A stretch of DNA of 64,000 bases from an uncultured Oscillospiraceae bacterium. Its GTDB lineage: Bacteria > Bacillota > Clostridia > Oscillospirales > Oscillospiraceae. The position numbers and the translations under genes are program-made. The notes under the pieces were generated by a model, which ran no database searches, was not told the origin of the DNA, and saw only the letters and a program-made list of their open reading frames with translations. The stretch is taken from assembly GCA_910587505.1 (NCBI GenBank), contig CAJULD010000004.1, forward strand, positions 1 to 64,000, read 5' to 3'. Shown here one piece after another: positions 46,091 through 55,503 of this stretch (position 1 is the first letter of the stretch; each line of letters begins with the position of its first letter).

Positions 46091-46219
46091 ATGCTGAAAA
46101 AAGCGCGCATCATCTCCATGATTATCCTGGCCGCGTCCATCGTGGTCACCGCCGGAATGGCGGTGGAAAACCTGGTGCTGGCGATCATCTCCCTGGCCAG
46201 AAAGCGGGAGCGCCGGTAA
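46091..46219 (+). CDS. 42-aa single-membrane-span protein
   Basis: MLKKARIISMIILAASIVVTAGMAVENLVLAIISLARKRERR: a very short protein with a strong GGAGGAGG ribosome site, one hydrophobic span of about 20 residues (residues about 9-33) and a basic end. Positive residues at both ends suit a single-span membrane micropeptide. It is 22 bases after recA and before the terminator at 46256, so it is cotranscribed with recA. The family and function are unknown. Confidence 0.6.
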   Translation: MLKKARIISMIILAASIVVTAGMAVENLVLAIISLARKRERR

Positions 46220-46255
46220 ACAGAAAACGGGGCTGTAAAAAACGGTCCTCAGCCG

Positions 46256-46298
46256 GCGGCGGCCGTCTCTTTTCCCGAGACGGCCGCCGCTGCTTTTT
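46256..46298 (+). terminator. Terminator of the recA operon
   Basis: A 14-bp perfect stem (46256-46269 with 46277-46290) followed by TGCTTTTT. Confidence 0.9.
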
Positions 46299-46565
46299 CC
46301 GTCAGAACGGGTGCTCCCGCCTGCTGGTACAGCTTCTGAATACCCGGCAGCGTTTCCGGCACTTCCTGAACACGCGCGCGGACAGGATCAGGGCCATAAG
46401 CTCCGCCGCCGGCTCATACACCGGGTTGTCCGGGCGGGCGAATACGCAAGCCGGCGATCCTGGTAAAATGAAGCGGACTCTGCGGATGCAGGTATTACAG
46501 CGGTTATGGAATCAGCCCGGAGACCAGGCCTGGTCTCCGGGTTGTCATTCATGCGCTTCTCAGGA
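46299..46565. other. Gap with a possible decayed minus-strand coding remnant
   Basis: Between the recA terminator and lacZ, minus-strand frames contain short protein-like stretches (RPDNPVYEPAAELMALILSA, and in another frame VQEVPETLPGIQKLYQQAGA), which would join with one frameshift. I cannot name the family, and the resemblance to a protein may be chance. Nothing else is supported here. Confidence 0.3.
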
Positions 46566-49500
46566 TCAGGACAGCGGCCGGATGCCGCGGAAACGGAAGC
46601 GGAAGGTCATCTCCTTCTCCGGCAGCAGATACTCCGGCCGGGGCCGCGCGCCCCAGCTGTCGTCTCCGCCCAGGCCCATCTGCATGGCCGCTGCCCGGAC
46701 AACGGTGTGATGTACGGCAGGCAGCTGGTGAGGATGGGCGGCGTTTTCCAGCTCGTGAGGCGTCCAGGGCAGCGCGGAGAACTCCATCCGATCCCCCTCG
46801 AACAGCAGTCCCAGTCCCGTCTCGTCGGTGACGGAGGCCCAGCGGACACCGGTGTGGTTGCCGCACTCCTGGGGCGTCAGGTTGGGGGCCAGACTGTCCT
46901 CCGCCGTGCTCTCCCATATGCCCAGCCGCCCCCCCAGCTGCCGGTCGCAGTAGGTCTCTTCGGGACCGGGGCCATACCAGCGCAGGCGATGGAAATCCGC
47001 ATCCATCTTCAGCATGACGCCGAACTCCGGGGCGGGGCCCAGCACCTTGAGCGCGTCGGAAGACAGGGTGGTCTCCACCGTGCCGTCGGCGAACACCCGG
47101 TAGGACAAAACACAGCTGGTCCGGGGCATGGTGGGCATAAAGCAGGTACAGGTCATTTCCACCCGGTCCGCCCTCTGTTCCACCTTCCAGGACTGCTCTT
47201 CGGGCCGCGTGCCGTCCGGGTTCCGGTCCATGGGATACAGGCTGGCAATCTTCCACTGGGCATACCGGGCGGGAGCCCTGCTCCCCCGGTCGTTGGCGGT
47301 GGGGGCCCGCCAGAAGCTGGGCTGAGGGCCGGCCTCCAGCATCTCCCGGCCGCAAAACCGGTAGGAAATCATACCTCCCTGGGTTTTGGAGAACAGAACG
47401 TGAAAATCCTTTCCCCGGACCCCCAGGTTCCACAGGCTGTCAATGACCTCCAGCGGACCGGGCGCGGGCTCCCGGAACGGCAGCGTCCCGCCCTGCCACT
47501 GGCCGAAGGCCACCTCGTGGCCCCGCCCCGCCCACGTCTCGTCCCGGCGCAGGCGGAAGGAGACGATCACGGAATACTCCGTATCCAGCTTCTCCGGCCA
47601 CAGGGGAAGATCATAGACCCGGCTCTCTCCCGGCGGCACGTCCGTCTCCATGGGCTTCTCCGCCAGCAGAACGCCCTCCCGGTAGAGCTGCACCGCGCAG
47701 TCAAAGGCTCCGCTGCCGGTAAAGAGGTGGCGGTTGACGATCTCCGCCCTGCCGTCGGAAATGTGAATCCGGAGGTTCTGGTAGAGGTATCTGACCTCCT
47801 GCATTTTCGGCGTGGGGGCCCGGCGGAGGCTGTCCACAATACCGTCGCCGCTGAAATCTCCGTCGTGGGGCCGGTCGCCGAAGTCGCCGCCGTAGCCCTG
47901 ATAGCAGAGGCCGTACCGGTCGGTCCGGGTAATGGCCTGGTCGATATAGTCCCAGATGAAGCCCCCCTGATAGGACGGGACCTCGTCCGTCAACCGGACG
48001 TACACATCCTGCCCACCGAAGGAGCTGCCCATGGCGTGGGCGTACTCGCAGGAGATGGCGGGCCGGGAGGAATCCTTCTCCAGGGCCGCGCGGAGATTCT
48101 CCGCGGGCCAGTACATGCTGCTGAAAATATCGCTGGCCCTGGCGTACTCCGGGTCCTGATTCAGGCTTTCATAGTGGACGGGGCGGGTGTCCATGGCGTG
48201 GAAGTAGTCCGACGCCGCCACAATGTTGTCCCCGCCCGCGGACTCGTTGCCGCAGGACCAGATGAGCACGCTTGGCCGGTTCCGGTCCCGGCGGAGCATG
48301 GCCTCCGCACGGGCTACCACCGCTGCCCGCCACCGGAGGGCGCTGCCGGGGATATGCTCCTCCCTGGGGAGCAGGCCCTGGTCCCGCATTTCCCACGCGC
48401 CGTGGGACTCCATGTTCATCTCGTCAATGACATAGATGCCGTACCTGTCGCACAGGCGGTAGAAAAAGCTCTGGTTGGGGTAATGGCTGGTGCGGACGGC
48501 GTTGATGTTGTTCTGCTTCATGGTCACGATGTCCAGCTCGGTCTCCGCCTCGGTGACGCAGCGGCCCGTGCGGGAGGAGAACTCGTGGCGGTTGGTCCCG
48601 TGGAAGCGGATGCGTTCGCCGTTGAGCAGCATCAGGCCGCCCCTGATCTCGAAGCGGCGCAGGCCCACCTGCTCCGACACCGTCTCCATCCATACGCCGT
48701 TCCGGTCAAACACCTCGATGGTCAGGCCATACAGGCGGGGGGCCTCCGCGCTCCACAGCCTGGGATTGTCCACGGGCAGGACGGCCTCTCCCTCCGCCGG
48801 GAGAGAAATGTCGGAACATGCAATCTGCCGCTCTCCGTCGTACAGGCTGCATACGGCATGGCCCGCGCCCATCGCCTCCATGGCAATGCGCACCTCGCCG
48901 GAGGTGAAATCATCGCTGAGAGGCGTGGTGATCTTCAGGTCCCGGATATGCACTTCCGGGACGGCATACAGATATACCTCACGGAAGAGGCCGGAGAACC
49001 GGAAGAAATCCTGGTCCTCCATCCAGCTGGCGTTGGTGTACCGGAACACCTGGGCGGCCAGCTTGTTCTCGCCGGGGACCAGATAGTCCGTCAGCTCGAA
49101 CTCCGACGGTGTGAACCCGTCCTCGCCATAGCCCACATAGCGTCCGTTGCACCACACGGCCAGACCGCTTTCCGCCCCCTGGAAGGAGACATAGATCCGC
49201 TTTCCCGCCAGACGCTCCGGCAGGGTAAAGTATTTCACGTAGCTGCCCACCGGATTGAACTTTTCCGGGACCTCCCCCGGCTTTACATCTTCGCAGCCTG
49301 ACCAGGGATACTGCACGTTCACATACTGCGGATGGCCGTAACCCTGGAGCTGAATGTGGGAGGGCACAGGGATGGTATCCCAGCCCCGGCAGTCCTTCTC
49401 CGGGGAGAAGAAATCGGGAACGGTCCCCTGAAAGTTCTCCGCGTAGTGGAAGAACCAGTCCCCGTTGAGGGAAAAGCGGGGGGACCCCTCCGGCAGGACA

Positions 49501-49583
49501 TACGAATGATCGGAGTGCGGAGGTTCCCGGTGATCCTGAAAGAATTCCGGGGATTTGGTCAGAGCATAGTCAAAGTTTGTCAT
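46566..49583 (-). CDS. lacZ: GH2 beta-galactosidase (LacZ type)
   Basis: A 1005-aa LacZ-like enzyme that cleaves beta-galactosides such as lactose. It has a jelly-roll sugar-binding domain at the N-terminus (HIQLQGYGHPQYVNVQYPW), an immunoglobulin-like domain, and a TIM barrel with the acid/base Glu447 (IWSCGNESAGGD) and nucleophile Glu513 (ISCEYAHAMG). The large C-terminal beta-sandwich (SFWRAPTANDRGS, RLRWYGPGPEETYCDR) completes the five-domain plan. No signal peptide, so it is intracellular. The ATG follows GGAGG. It overlaps the alpha-galactosidase stop by 4 bases (ATGA), so both are made together. Confidence 0.96.
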   Translation of the reverse strand: MTNFDYALTKSPEFFQDHREPPHSDHSYVLPEGSPRFSLNGDWFFHYAENFQGTVPDFFSPEKDCRGWDTIPVPSHIQLQGYGHPQYVNVQYPWSGCEDVKPGEVPEKFNPVGSYVKYFTLPERLAGKRIYVSFQGAESGLAVWCNGRYVGYGEDGFTPSEFELTDYLVPGENKLAAQVFRYTNASWMEDQDFFRFSGLFREVYLYAVPEVHIRDLKITTPLSDDFTSGEVRIAMEAMGAGHAVCSLYDGERQIACSDISLPAEGEAVLPVDNPRLWSAEAPRLYGLTIEVFDRNGVWMETVSEQVGLRRFEIRGGLMLLNGERIRFHGTNRHEFSSRTGRCVTEAETELDIVTMKQNNINAVRTSHYPNQSFFYRLCDRYGIYVIDEMNMESHGAWEMRDQGLLPREEHIPGSALRWRAAVVARAEAMLRRDRNRPSVLIWSCGNESAGGDNIVAASDYFHAMDTRPVHYESLNQDPEYARASDIFSSMYWPAENLRAALEKDSSRPAISCEYAHAMGSSFGGQDVYVRLTDEVPSYQGGFIWDYIDQAITRTDRYGLCYQGYGGDFGDRPHDGDFSGDGIVDSLRRAPTPKMQEVRYLYQNLRIHISDGRAEIVNRHLFTGSGAFDCAVQLYREGVLLAEKPMETDVPPGESRVYDLPLWPEKLDTEYSVIVSFRLRRDETWAGRGHEVAFGQWQGGTLPFREPAPGPLEVIDSLWNLGVRGKDFHVLFSKTQGGMISYRFCGREMLEAGPQPSFWRAPTANDRGSRAPARYAQWKIASLYPMDRNPDGTRPEEQSWKVEQRADRVEMTCTCFMPTMPRTSCVLSYRVFADGTVETTLSSDALKVLGPAPEFGVMLKMDADFHRLRWYGPGPEETYCDRQLGGRLGIWESTAEDSLAPNLTPQECGNHTGVRWASVTDETGLGLLFEGDRMEFSALPWTPHELENAAHPHQLPAVHHTVVRAAAMQMGLGGDDSWGARPRPEYLLPEKEMTFRFRFRGIRPLS

Positions 49584-51760
49584 ACGGCCTCCAGTACAAT
49601 CAGTTTTCCCAGAAAATCGCCCGCCATTTTCGGCAGCAGCATGCCGCCGTACATCCACCCCGCGCCGGAACGGACCTCGCCGGTCTCGCTGGAGCGGTAG
49701 CGGACCTCCTCCGCCAGTCCCCGCAGGGGCAGCAGCACGTCCCGCCGCCGCTGGCGGCTCATGACGTGAACGTAATCAATGACGGCGGTTCTCCTGTCCT
49801 TGCTGACGGCCATCAGAACGTCATACTCCCCGTTCTCACTGCAGGAGGCAAGGCGGTAGTAGTCTCCGTCGTGGAACACGGGGCCGTACTTCCGGTAATC
49901 CTCCAGCTGGCCGGGGATCATGGCAAGCTCCTCCGGCTTCAGCTGAGTCAGGTCCAGCTCATACCCGAAGCACCCCGGCAGGGATACCAGAGCCCTGGTG
50001 GCAAAGGGGGTGACCCGCCCGTTAGTGTGGCTGGGGCAGGCAGCCACGTGGGCTCCCATGGTGGAGAGGGGATAAAGCAGAGCGGTGCCTTCCTGAATGC
50101 GCAGGCGGTCAATGGCGTCGGTGTTGTCGGAGGTCCAGATCTGAGGGCTGTAGTACAGCATACCCGGATCAAAGCGCCCGCCGCCGCTGGCGCAGTTCTC
50201 CAGCAGCAGATCCGGGAAGTCCCGCAGTAGCCGCTCCTGGAGGTCATAGAGCCCCAGCACGTACCGGTGGAGCAGTTCTCCCTGCCGGTCCGTATCCAGA
50301 CCGGCCACGTCCGTCAGAGCCCGGTTCATGTCCCATTTCACATAGGCGATGCTGGCGGAGGAGAGGACGGCGTGGAGCTGGGCATAGACGCAGTCCCGGA
50401 CCTCAGCGCGGGAGAAGTCCAGCACCAGTTGATTTCTGGACAGCATGGGCGGCCGGCCGGGGACCTGAAGGGCATAGTCCGGGTGGGCGCGGTACAGCGC
50501 CGAGTCCGGAGAAACCATTTCCGGCTCCACCCAGAGGCCGAACTTCAGCCCCAGCCTGTTGACCTCGTCCGCCAGATACTTCAGTCCGCCGGGCAGCTTC
50601 TCCTCGTTGACGGTCCAGTCGCCCAGACTGCTGTCGTCCCGGTTCCGGTGTCCGAACCAGCCGTCGTCCAGGACCAGCATCTCAATGCCGCTCTGCGCCG
50701 CGGTGCGGGCAATGTCCAGCAGCTTCTCCGTGTCAAAATCAAAATAGGTGGCCTCCCAGTTGTTCACCAGAGAGGGCCGGGGCCTGTTCCGCCAGGGATC
50801 CCGGATCAGATGGTTCCGGTAGAAATCGTGAAGGGTATGGGTCATGCCATCCAGTCCGGTATGGGAATAAACCTGGACCGCCTCCGGCGTCTGGAAGCTC
50901 TCTCCCGGACGCAGCTTCCAGGCGAAGCCCTCGGGGTGGATGCCGATGACCGCCCGGACCAGCCCCTGCTGGCTCATTTCCGCCTGGGCCAGGAAATTCC
51001 CGGAGTAGACCAGGTGCATGGCGTAGACCTGTCCGTGGTCCTGTCCGGCGTCATGCTCCGCCAGGGCCAGGAAGGGCTGCTCCTGATGAGAGGAGATGCC
51101 CCGTTTGGAGGCGGCCCCCTGCCGGCCCCAGCTGAGGGGGCGGCGGTTTATCATCCGCTCGTAGGCCCAGCTTCCGTGGAGGGTAATCAGGTCAAAATCC
51201 CGGTTATCCATATCCAGGCAGGCGGAGAGGGCCCCGGTCAGCCGGAGGGTCTTTTCGCCGCGGTTCTCGATCCGGGCGCTGCGGCAGATCACATCCAGCT
51301 TCTCAAAGACGGTGTACAGCAAACAGACCTCCAGTCCCAGACAGGAGTCCCTGCACCACAGCTCCAGCGTGGCGCAGTCCTCCTCTCCGCCGTATGCGGC
51401 GGGGAGACCGGGCAGAGAAGGCTTGCCGCCATAGATTTTATGGGAAAGATAGGTCAGGCAGCATGTCCGATAGCCCTCCTCCGTCTCCAGGCGGAGGCAG
51501 CTCTCCCGGAAATCCCCCTGTCCGCCCCAGGAATACTCCATGGGCAGCTCGTCCAGAAAGCCGGTCTGGTCCCCGGAGGAGCGGAAGGGAAGCTGCTCCC
51601 CGTTGATTCGCAGCAGGTAACTCATGCCGTCGTCCGGGATGCGGCGGCCATAGTAGGTATGGCACAGAAAGCCCGCCTCATCCACAATGTTGATCAGATA
51701 GGTGGAGCCGGGAGTGTCCAGACGGAATACCCGCTCCCTCCCGTTAAAAGAAATGCCCAT
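49580..51760 (-). CDS. GH36 alpha-galactosidase, second copy
   Basis: A 726-aa GH36 enzyme, paralogue of the one at 24930. Seen are WEATYFDFDTEKLLDIAR, LDDGWFGHRNRDD, YVKWDMNR (nucleophile Asp477), CASGGGRFD and TSDNTDAIDRLRIQ (acid/base Asp545). It is the first gene of a two-gene operon with lacZ, from a consensus promoter at 51840. Together they would degrade alpha- and beta-galactosides imported elsewhere; no transporter is next to this pair. Confidence 0.95.
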   Translation of the reverse strand: MGISFNGRERVFRLDTPGSTYLINIVDEAGFLCHTYYGRRIPDDGMSYLLRINGEQLPFRSSGDQTGFLDELPMEYSWGGQGDFRESCLRLETEEGYRTCCLTYLSHKIYGGKPSLPGLPAAYGGEEDCATLELWCRDSCLGLEVCLLYTVFEKLDVICRSARIENRGEKTLRLTGALSACLDMDNRDFDLITLHGSWAYERMINRRPLSWGRQGAASKRGISSHQEQPFLALAEHDAGQDHGQVYAMHLVYSGNFLAQAEMSQQGLVRAVIGIHPEGFAWKLRPGESFQTPEAVQVYSHTGLDGMTHTLHDFYRNHLIRDPWRNRPRPSLVNNWEATYFDFDTEKLLDIARTAAQSGIEMLVLDDGWFGHRNRDDSSLGDWTVNEEKLPGGLKYLADEVNRLGLKFGLWVEPEMVSPDSALYRAHPDYALQVPGRPPMLSRNQLVLDFSRAEVRDCVYAQLHAVLSSASIAYVKWDMNRALTDVAGLDTDRQGELLHRYVLGLYDLQERLLRDFPDLLLENCASGGGRFDPGMLYYSPQIWTSDNTDAIDRLRIQEGTALLYPLSTMGAHVAACPSHTNGRVTPFATRALVSLPGCFGYELDLTQLKPEELAMIPGQLEDYRKYGPVFHDGDYYRLASCSENGEYDVLMAVSKDRRTAVIDYVHVMSRQRRRDVLLPLRGLAEEVRYRSSETGEVRSGAGWMYGGMLLPKMAGDFLGKLIVLEAV

Positions 51761-51839
51761 ATCAGGATGTTCCTCCGGTCAGAATTCGGAATCGATGGTA
51801 AGATCTTCCCGGCATCCGGAAAAGATCGTACTATCCACG

Positions 51840-51868
51840 ATAATACGGGATTTAGGCGGGCCTGTCAA
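51840..51868 (-). promoter_or_regulatory. Promoter of the alpha-galactosidase-lacZ operon
   Basis: Perfect TTGACA (51868-51863), 17-base spacer and TATTAT (51845-51840) on the minus strand. A leader hairpin (GATCTTCCCGG with CCGGAAAAGATC, about 51801-51827) follows before the start codon. Confidence 0.82.
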
Positions 51869-51980
51869 TCCTAATCTGCGCCGTCGGGGATAAAATATTT
51901 TCAGTCCGGAAACGGGCCGCCTCCCGCCGGTGCGGCGGCGCACCGGGCGCGATTGTCATTGAATTGTAACTGATTTCCTC

Positions 51981-52009
51981 TTGCTTTTCCGGGTGGAAAG
52001 GAGGATAAT
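51981..52009 (+). promoter_or_regulatory. Candidate promoter of the deacetylase gene
   Basis: TTGCTT (51981-51986), 17-base spacer and GATAAT (52004-52009), 38 bases before the ATG. Confidence 0.5.
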
Positions 52010-52046
52010 AGATTTTGTCAAATACCGTCGAAGGAAGTCCTCTTTT

Positions 52047-53117
52047 ATGAATCGTTTTTTCTCCTTTACGCTTGCCCTTCTTCTCCTGCTCGCCTGCACC
52101 GCCTGCGTGGGGCGGGCCGCCGCTCCCGCCTCGGATGCCGGACCCCAGGAGGTTTCCGCGGAGCAGCCGCCCCCGGCGTCCCCCGAGGAGCCGGCCCCGG
52201 ACGAAATGGCGGAACCGGAGGACGGGCCGGAGGAGCCCTGTGTCCGGGTGATTGATCCGGCCGGGCCCATGGTGGCCCTTACTTTCGACGACGGCCCCGA
52301 CGAGACCTGGTCCAACGCGATTCTGGACACGCTGGAGGAGCACCACGCCCTGGCCACCTTTTTTGAGGTGGGGAAGAACGTCCGGGCCTGCCCCGAGCCG
52401 GTCAGGCGCATGGCGGAGATGGGCTGCGAGGTCGCCAGCCATTCCAACGCCCACAGAGACCTGAGCAAGCTGAAGAAAAAGGCCATGCTCCAGGACCTGG
52501 CCACAGCCGACGACGCCTTTACCGCCGCCGGTGTGGAAGCCCCCAGCCTGGTCCGCCCCCCTTATGGCGCGGTCAACAAAGCAGTGAAGTCCGCCTCCGG
52601 CCGGTCGATGGTTACCTGGACCGTGGACACCGAGGACTGGAGAAGCCAGGACGCCCAGGCCGTGATCGACTACGTACAGGGGATCGGCGACCTGGACGGG
52701 GAGATCATCCTGATGCACAGTATTTATCAGAGTACGGCGGAGGCTGTGGAGGTGCTGGTGCCCTGGCTTCAGGAGCAGGGATATCAGCTGGTGACCGTAA
52801 CAGAGCTGATGGCCTACTATTACGGCGAGCTGCCCCAGCCGGATCATTTTTATGGCTACAGCTACTTTTCCGGCCGCGGCCGTACCGATACCCCCGTTTC
52901 TCTGCCCGTCGGGGAGGCCCCCGGCATGGACGAGGCGGAGCCCGGCGAGGAATGGGAAGAGGCCCCTGTCCCCGTGGAGGAACCCGAGGGCGGGGCGGAG
53001 GATACCGCAGAAGCGCCGGAGGAACCGGCGGAGGAACCGGCAGAGGAACCCTGGGAGCCGGTCCGGGTGATGGAGGGTGCCGCCGTCCATCTGGCTCCCG
53101 CGTTTCCCACTCCCTGA
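52047..53117 (+). CDS. Polysaccharide deacetylase lipoprotein
   Basis: A 356-aa CE4 enzyme (NodB homology) that removes acetyl groups from peptidoglycan or other polymers. It has a lipoprotein signal (LLAC, Cys17), a Pro/Glu/Ala-rich spacer and the CE4 motifs ALTFDDGPDETW, ASHSNAHRDLSKL (HxxxH zinc ligands) and VRPPYGA. The last 80 residues are acidic and proline-rich, with repeated EEPA units (AEEPAEEPWEPV), and are not catalytic. The start follows AAGGAAG. It is ended by a very strong terminator. Confidence 0.92.
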   Translation: MNRFFSFTLALLLLLACTACVGRAAAPASDAGPQEVSAEQPPPASPEEPAPDEMAEPEDGPEEPCVRVIDPAGPMVALTFDDGPDETWSNAILDTLEEHHALATFFEVGKNVRACPEPVRRMAEMGCEVASHSNAHRDLSKLKKKAMLQDLATADDAFTAAGVEAPSLVRPPYGAVNKAVKSASGRSMVTWTVDTEDWRSQDAQAVIDYVQGIGDLDGEIILMHSIYQSTAEAVEVLVPWLQEQGYQLVTVTELMAYYYGELPQPDHFYGYSYFSGRGRTDTPVSLPVGEAPGMDEAEPGEEWEEAPVPVEEPEGGAEDTAEAPEEPAEEPAEEPWEPVRVMEGAAVHLAPAFPTP

Positions 53118-53120
53118 AGA

Positions 53121-53165
53121 GAATAAGGAAGCGGAGCGTATCGGGTACGCTCCGCTTCCTTATTC
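53121..53165. terminator. Strong terminator after the deacetylase
   Basis: A 20-bp perfect stem (53121-53140 with 53146-53165) around TCGGG, starting four bases after the deacetylase stop. No long T-tract follows, but the stem is very stable. Confidence 0.8.
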
Positions 53166-53280
53166 TCAGACCGCCCGGGGATGACCCGTGCGCCCGCCTT
53201 CGGGGCAAAAGCAGCGTGGGGGCCGGGCTGGAAGCAGCGAAAAGAAAAATCTCCTCTTTCGCCGGGCGGCGGATTACTTG

Positions 53281-53309
53281 TTGCAGAATTCTCCAATATA
53301 TGCTATGCT
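53281..53309 (+). promoter_or_regulatory. Promoter of the potassium-uptake genes
   Basis: TTGCAG (53281-53286), 17-base spacer and TATGCT (53304-53309), 64 bases before the transporter ATG. Confidence 0.6.
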
Positions 53310-53372
53310 GTTAACAAATCTGCTCTCCGGGCCACGGGAGAAAAAAGATTCAAAAAGCGATAGGAAATCACC

Positions 53373-54719
53373 ATGAAACGACGGAAAAGAGCAAAACTGT
53401 CCAGCGTTCAGATCATCGCCCTGGGCTTCTTTATTATGATCGCCCTGGGGACGGGGCTGCTGATGCTGCCTGTTTCCAGTTACGCGCCGGGGGGCGCGTC
53501 CTTCCCGGACGCGCTGTTTACGGCGACCTCCGCATCCTGTGTAACGGGTCTGGTGGCTCAGGACACGGGGACCTACTGGACCACCTTCGGACAGGTGGTT
53601 ATCATCCTGCTGATTCAGACCGGCGGTCTGGGCTTCATGTCCATCGCCACGCTGTTCCTCCTCCTGCTGCGCAAGCGGCTGGGACTGCGGCAGAGGGAGG
53701 TCGTGGTGGACAGCGTCAGCTATGACCGGCTGGGCGGATTTGTGCCGTTCATGAAGCTGGTTTTTCTGGGAACGCTGCTGGCGGAGGGACTGGGGGCGGT
53801 GCTGCTGTCCATCCGGTTCATACCCCGGATGGGCTGGGCCAGGGGGATTTATTACGGCGTATGGCACAGCGTTTCCGCCTTCTGCAACGCGGGCTTCGAT
53901 CTGATGGGGCCGTACAGCGGGCCCTATTCCTCCTTTACCGCCTATGCCGGCGACCCGGTGCTGAGCCTGACCGTCTGCGCCCTGATCCTTGTGGGGGGCT
54001 CCGGCTTTCTGGTATGGGAGGATCTGGTGAGAAACAAGTGGCGCTGGCGGCGCTTCCGGCTTCAGACCAGGGTGGTGCTGACCATGAACCTGTTGCTGAC
54101 CGTTGGCGGCGGCGCGCTGTTTTTCCTGCTGGAGCGGAACAATCTGGGGGCGGGCCGCCCCCTGGGCGAACAGATCCTCGCCGCTCTCTTTGACGCGGTG
54201 ACGCCCCGGACGGCGGGCTTCAACTCCACGGACACCGCCGCGCTGACCAGCGGGAGCCTGCTGCTGACGATTATCTTCATGTTTATCGGCGGCAGCCCCG
54301 GCTCCACCGCCGGCGGCGTGAAGACCACGACGGTATTTGTGATTCTGCTGCACGCCCTTTCCGGCGTCCGCCGGGAGCGGAGCGCCAACGCCTTTGGACG
54401 GAGCATCGGGGACGATGCGCTGAAGAAGGCCACGGCAGTACTGTACACCAACCTGCTCCTGGCGCTGGCCGGCGCGTTCATCATATGCGCCATTCAGCCC
54501 ATGGCCCTGACGGAGGTCCTGTTTGAAACCTTCTCCGCCATCGGCACGGCGGGAATGACCATGGGGATCACCCGTGACCTGCTTCCCCTCAGCCGGGCTG
54601 TCATCATCTTCCTGATGTACTGCGGGAGGGTGGGCAGCATTTCCTTTGCGGTGGCCCTGCTGGAGAAGCGGGCGACGCCGCCCGTCACCCTGCCCAGAGA
54701 AGACATCACAATCGGGTAG
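53373..54719 (+). CDS. TrkH/KtrB-type potassium transporter
   Basis: A 448-aa K+ uptake channel subunit of the KtrB/TrkH family. It has about eight to ten membrane segments with four pore-loop motifs: ATSASCVTGLV, VSAFCNAGFDLMG, TPRTAGFNSTD and SAIGTAGMTMG, each with the selectivity-filter glycine. GGSPGSTAGGVKTTT is a family hallmark. It needs a KtrA/TrkA regulatory subunit, and the gene for one follows 136 bases downstream. It starts at 53373 after a weak ribosome site. Confidence 0.94.
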   Translation: MKRRKRAKLSSVQIIALGFFIMIALGTGLLMLPVSSYAPGGASFPDALFTATSASCVTGLVAQDTGTYWTTFGQVVIILLIQTGGLGFMSIATLFLLLLRKRLGLRQREVVVDSVSYDRLGGFVPFMKLVFLGTLLAEGLGAVLLSIRFIPRMGWARGIYYGVWHSVSAFCNAGFDLMGPYSGPYSSFTAYAGDPVLSLTVCALILVGGSGFLVWEDLVRNKWRWRRFRLQTRVVLTMNLLLTVGGGALFFLLERNNLGAGRPLGEQILAALFDAVTPRTAGFNSTDTAALTSGSLLLTIIFMFIGGSPGSTAGGVKTTTVFVILLHALSGVRRERSANAFGRSIGDDALKKATAVLYTNLLLALAGAFIICAIQPMALTEVLFETFSAIGTAGMTMGITRDLLPLSRAVIIFLMYCGRVGSISFAVALLEKRATPPVTLPREDITIG

Positions 54720-54855
54720 TTCTCTGCTCCACAACGGGCCGCATTCCCTTCCCCCGCAACAGGAACCCCGGTGCGTTTACCCCGCCATACGGCAGGGACC
54801 GCCGTTGGCTGCGAACTTCCCCTCGCGCCGGAGGCGCGAAGAAAGAGGTATCATC

Positions 54856-55503
54856 ATGAAGTCATTTTTAATTGTTGGCATGGGCTCCTTCGGACACCAT
54901 CTCTGCCGGGCGCTGGTGGAACAGAAATCCGAAGTGATGGTCGTGGACCAGAACGGGGAAACGCTGGAGGACGTCCTTCCTCTGGTGGTCAGCGCCAGGG
55001 TGGGGGACTGCACCAACGAGGAGGTCCTTCGCTCCTTCAGCGTGGAGAGCTTCGACGCCTGCTTTGTCTGTCTGGGGGACGGCAACGTCCTGAGCAGCCT
55101 CCAGATCACCAGTTTGCTCAAGGAGCTGGGCGCAAAGAAGGTGTTCAGCAAGGCGGACGACGACGTGCAGGCAAAGTTCCTGCTGCGCAACGGGGCGGAC
55201 CGCGTCATCTACCCCGAGCGGGAGGCCGCCGTCAGCCTGGCCGTCAGCGAGAGCTCCGACAGCATCTTTGACTGCATCCCCCTGACCTCCGACCACTCCA
55301 TCTATGAGCTGGAGCCCCTGGACCGCTGGGTGGGCAGGAGCCTGAAGGAGCTGAATTTCCGCGTGAAGTACCATCTCACCGTCATCGCCGTCAAGCGGGG
55401 GGAGATGATTATCCCCAACCTCAGCCCTGATTACGCCTTCCGCAAGGAGGAGCATCTGATGGTGCTGGGCCGCATGGAAGACATCCGGAAGGTCATTCGG
55501 TAA
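54856..55503 (+). CDS. KtrA/TrkA-type potassium uptake regulator
   Basis: A 215-aa cytoplasmic RCK protein. It has an N-terminal NAD-binding Rossmann fold (FLIVGMGSFGHHLCRALVEQ, then GDCTNEEVL and VCLGDG) and a C-terminal TrkA_C domain (IYELEPLDRWVGRSLKEL, MVLGRMEDIRKV). It controls the KtrB-like channel by binding nucleotides. The start at 54856 follows AAAGAGG; the open frame upstream is not RCK-like. It is coupled to LysR by a TAATG overlap. Confidence 0.94.
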   Translation: MKSFLIVGMGSFGHHLCRALVEQKSEVMVVDQNGETLEDVLPLVVSARVGDCTNEEVLRSFSVESFDACFVCLGDGNVLSSLQITSLLKELGAKKVFSKADDDVQAKFLLRNGADRVIYPEREAAVSLAVSESSDSIFDCIPLTSDHSIYELEPLDRWVGRSLKELNFRVKYHLTVIAVKRGEMIIPNLSPDYAFRKEEHLMVLGRMEDIRKVIR

